A DNA stretch of 25,000 nucleotides from Armadillidium nasatum. Taxonomy: Eukaryota; Arthropoda; Malacostraca; Isopoda; Armadillidiidae. The stretch lies in contig SEYY01021301.1 in assembly GCA_009176605.1 (NCBI GenBank), forward strand, positions 67,501-92,500. Direction: 5' to 3'. Shown here one piece after another: positions 24,941 through 25,000 of this stretch. Made by a program: the position numbers and the translations under genes. Numbering within the stretch: position 1 is the first letter of the stretch; each line of letters starts with the position of its first letter. Under the pieces are notes generated by a model. That model did not search any database. It was not told the DNA's origin and worked only from the letters and a program-made list of their open reading frames with translations.

Positions 24941-25000
<60 letters not shown>
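24941..25000. repeat. (ATT)n microsatellite running off the right edge
   Basis: An ATT run from 24941 to the end of the window. Confidence 0.98.

Overview
This window looks like nuclear DNA of an animal, most likely an invertebrate. It is very AT-rich, has GT-AG introns, and carries decayed non-LTR retrotransposons, hAT-type DNA transposons, tRNA-like SINE sequence and very long (TA)n and (ATT)n microsatellites. The reverse-transcriptase fragments and the microsatellite load would fit a crustacean or a cephalopod, but the sequence alone does not settle the phylum. About 17 (TA)n tracts make up roughly 3.3 kb (about 13%) of the window.

Left part (35-7170, minus strand): seven consecutive coding exons of one conserved gene, MAEA (CTLH/GID E3 ubiquitin ligase subunit, homologue of yeast Fyv10/Gid9). 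The exons join in frame through GT-AG introns and cover about 358 codons: the N-terminal helical segment, LisH, CTLH, CRA region and most of the RING-like zinc domain. The last coding exon lies off the left edge. The first coding exon was not found in the 18 kb upstream of 7170. The introns hold TA tracts and a LINE fragment.

Middle part (7171-13875): no host gene is recognised. Three copies of one hAT family with a decayed BED zinc-finger exon lie at 8728-9554 (minus), 10571-12325 (plus) and 12933-13775 (plus). The middle copy contains a ~0.95 kb diverged inverted-repeat element, and a partial second copy of that element lies at 21132-21640. Between the second and third hAT copies is a near-perfect 164-bp-arm palindrome (12442-12782) with tRNA-like pol III A and B boxes in each arm.

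Right part (13876-25000): two giant TA tracts (~570 and ~496 bp) flank a small TIR element at 15438-15810. A 5'-truncated LINE ends in a stem-loop that runs directly into a TA tract (16313-17180). A different, non-autonomous hAT with GTTAC-rich subterminal repeats occupies 17808-18978. A second LINE tail lies at 21790-21990 (minus) with an (ATT)n tail. Several more TA/ATT arrays and a short minisatellite follow.

The main theme is one ordinary housekeeping gene in a landscape where transposons and TA microsatellites are interleaved: most mobile elements here are bordered on one or both sides by TA or ATT repeats. I see no operon, CRISPR array, defence system or other new multi-gene system. The more unusual items are structural: the palindromic tRNA-like element, the repeated ~0.95 kb foldback element, and the LINE-end-to-microsatellite junctions.
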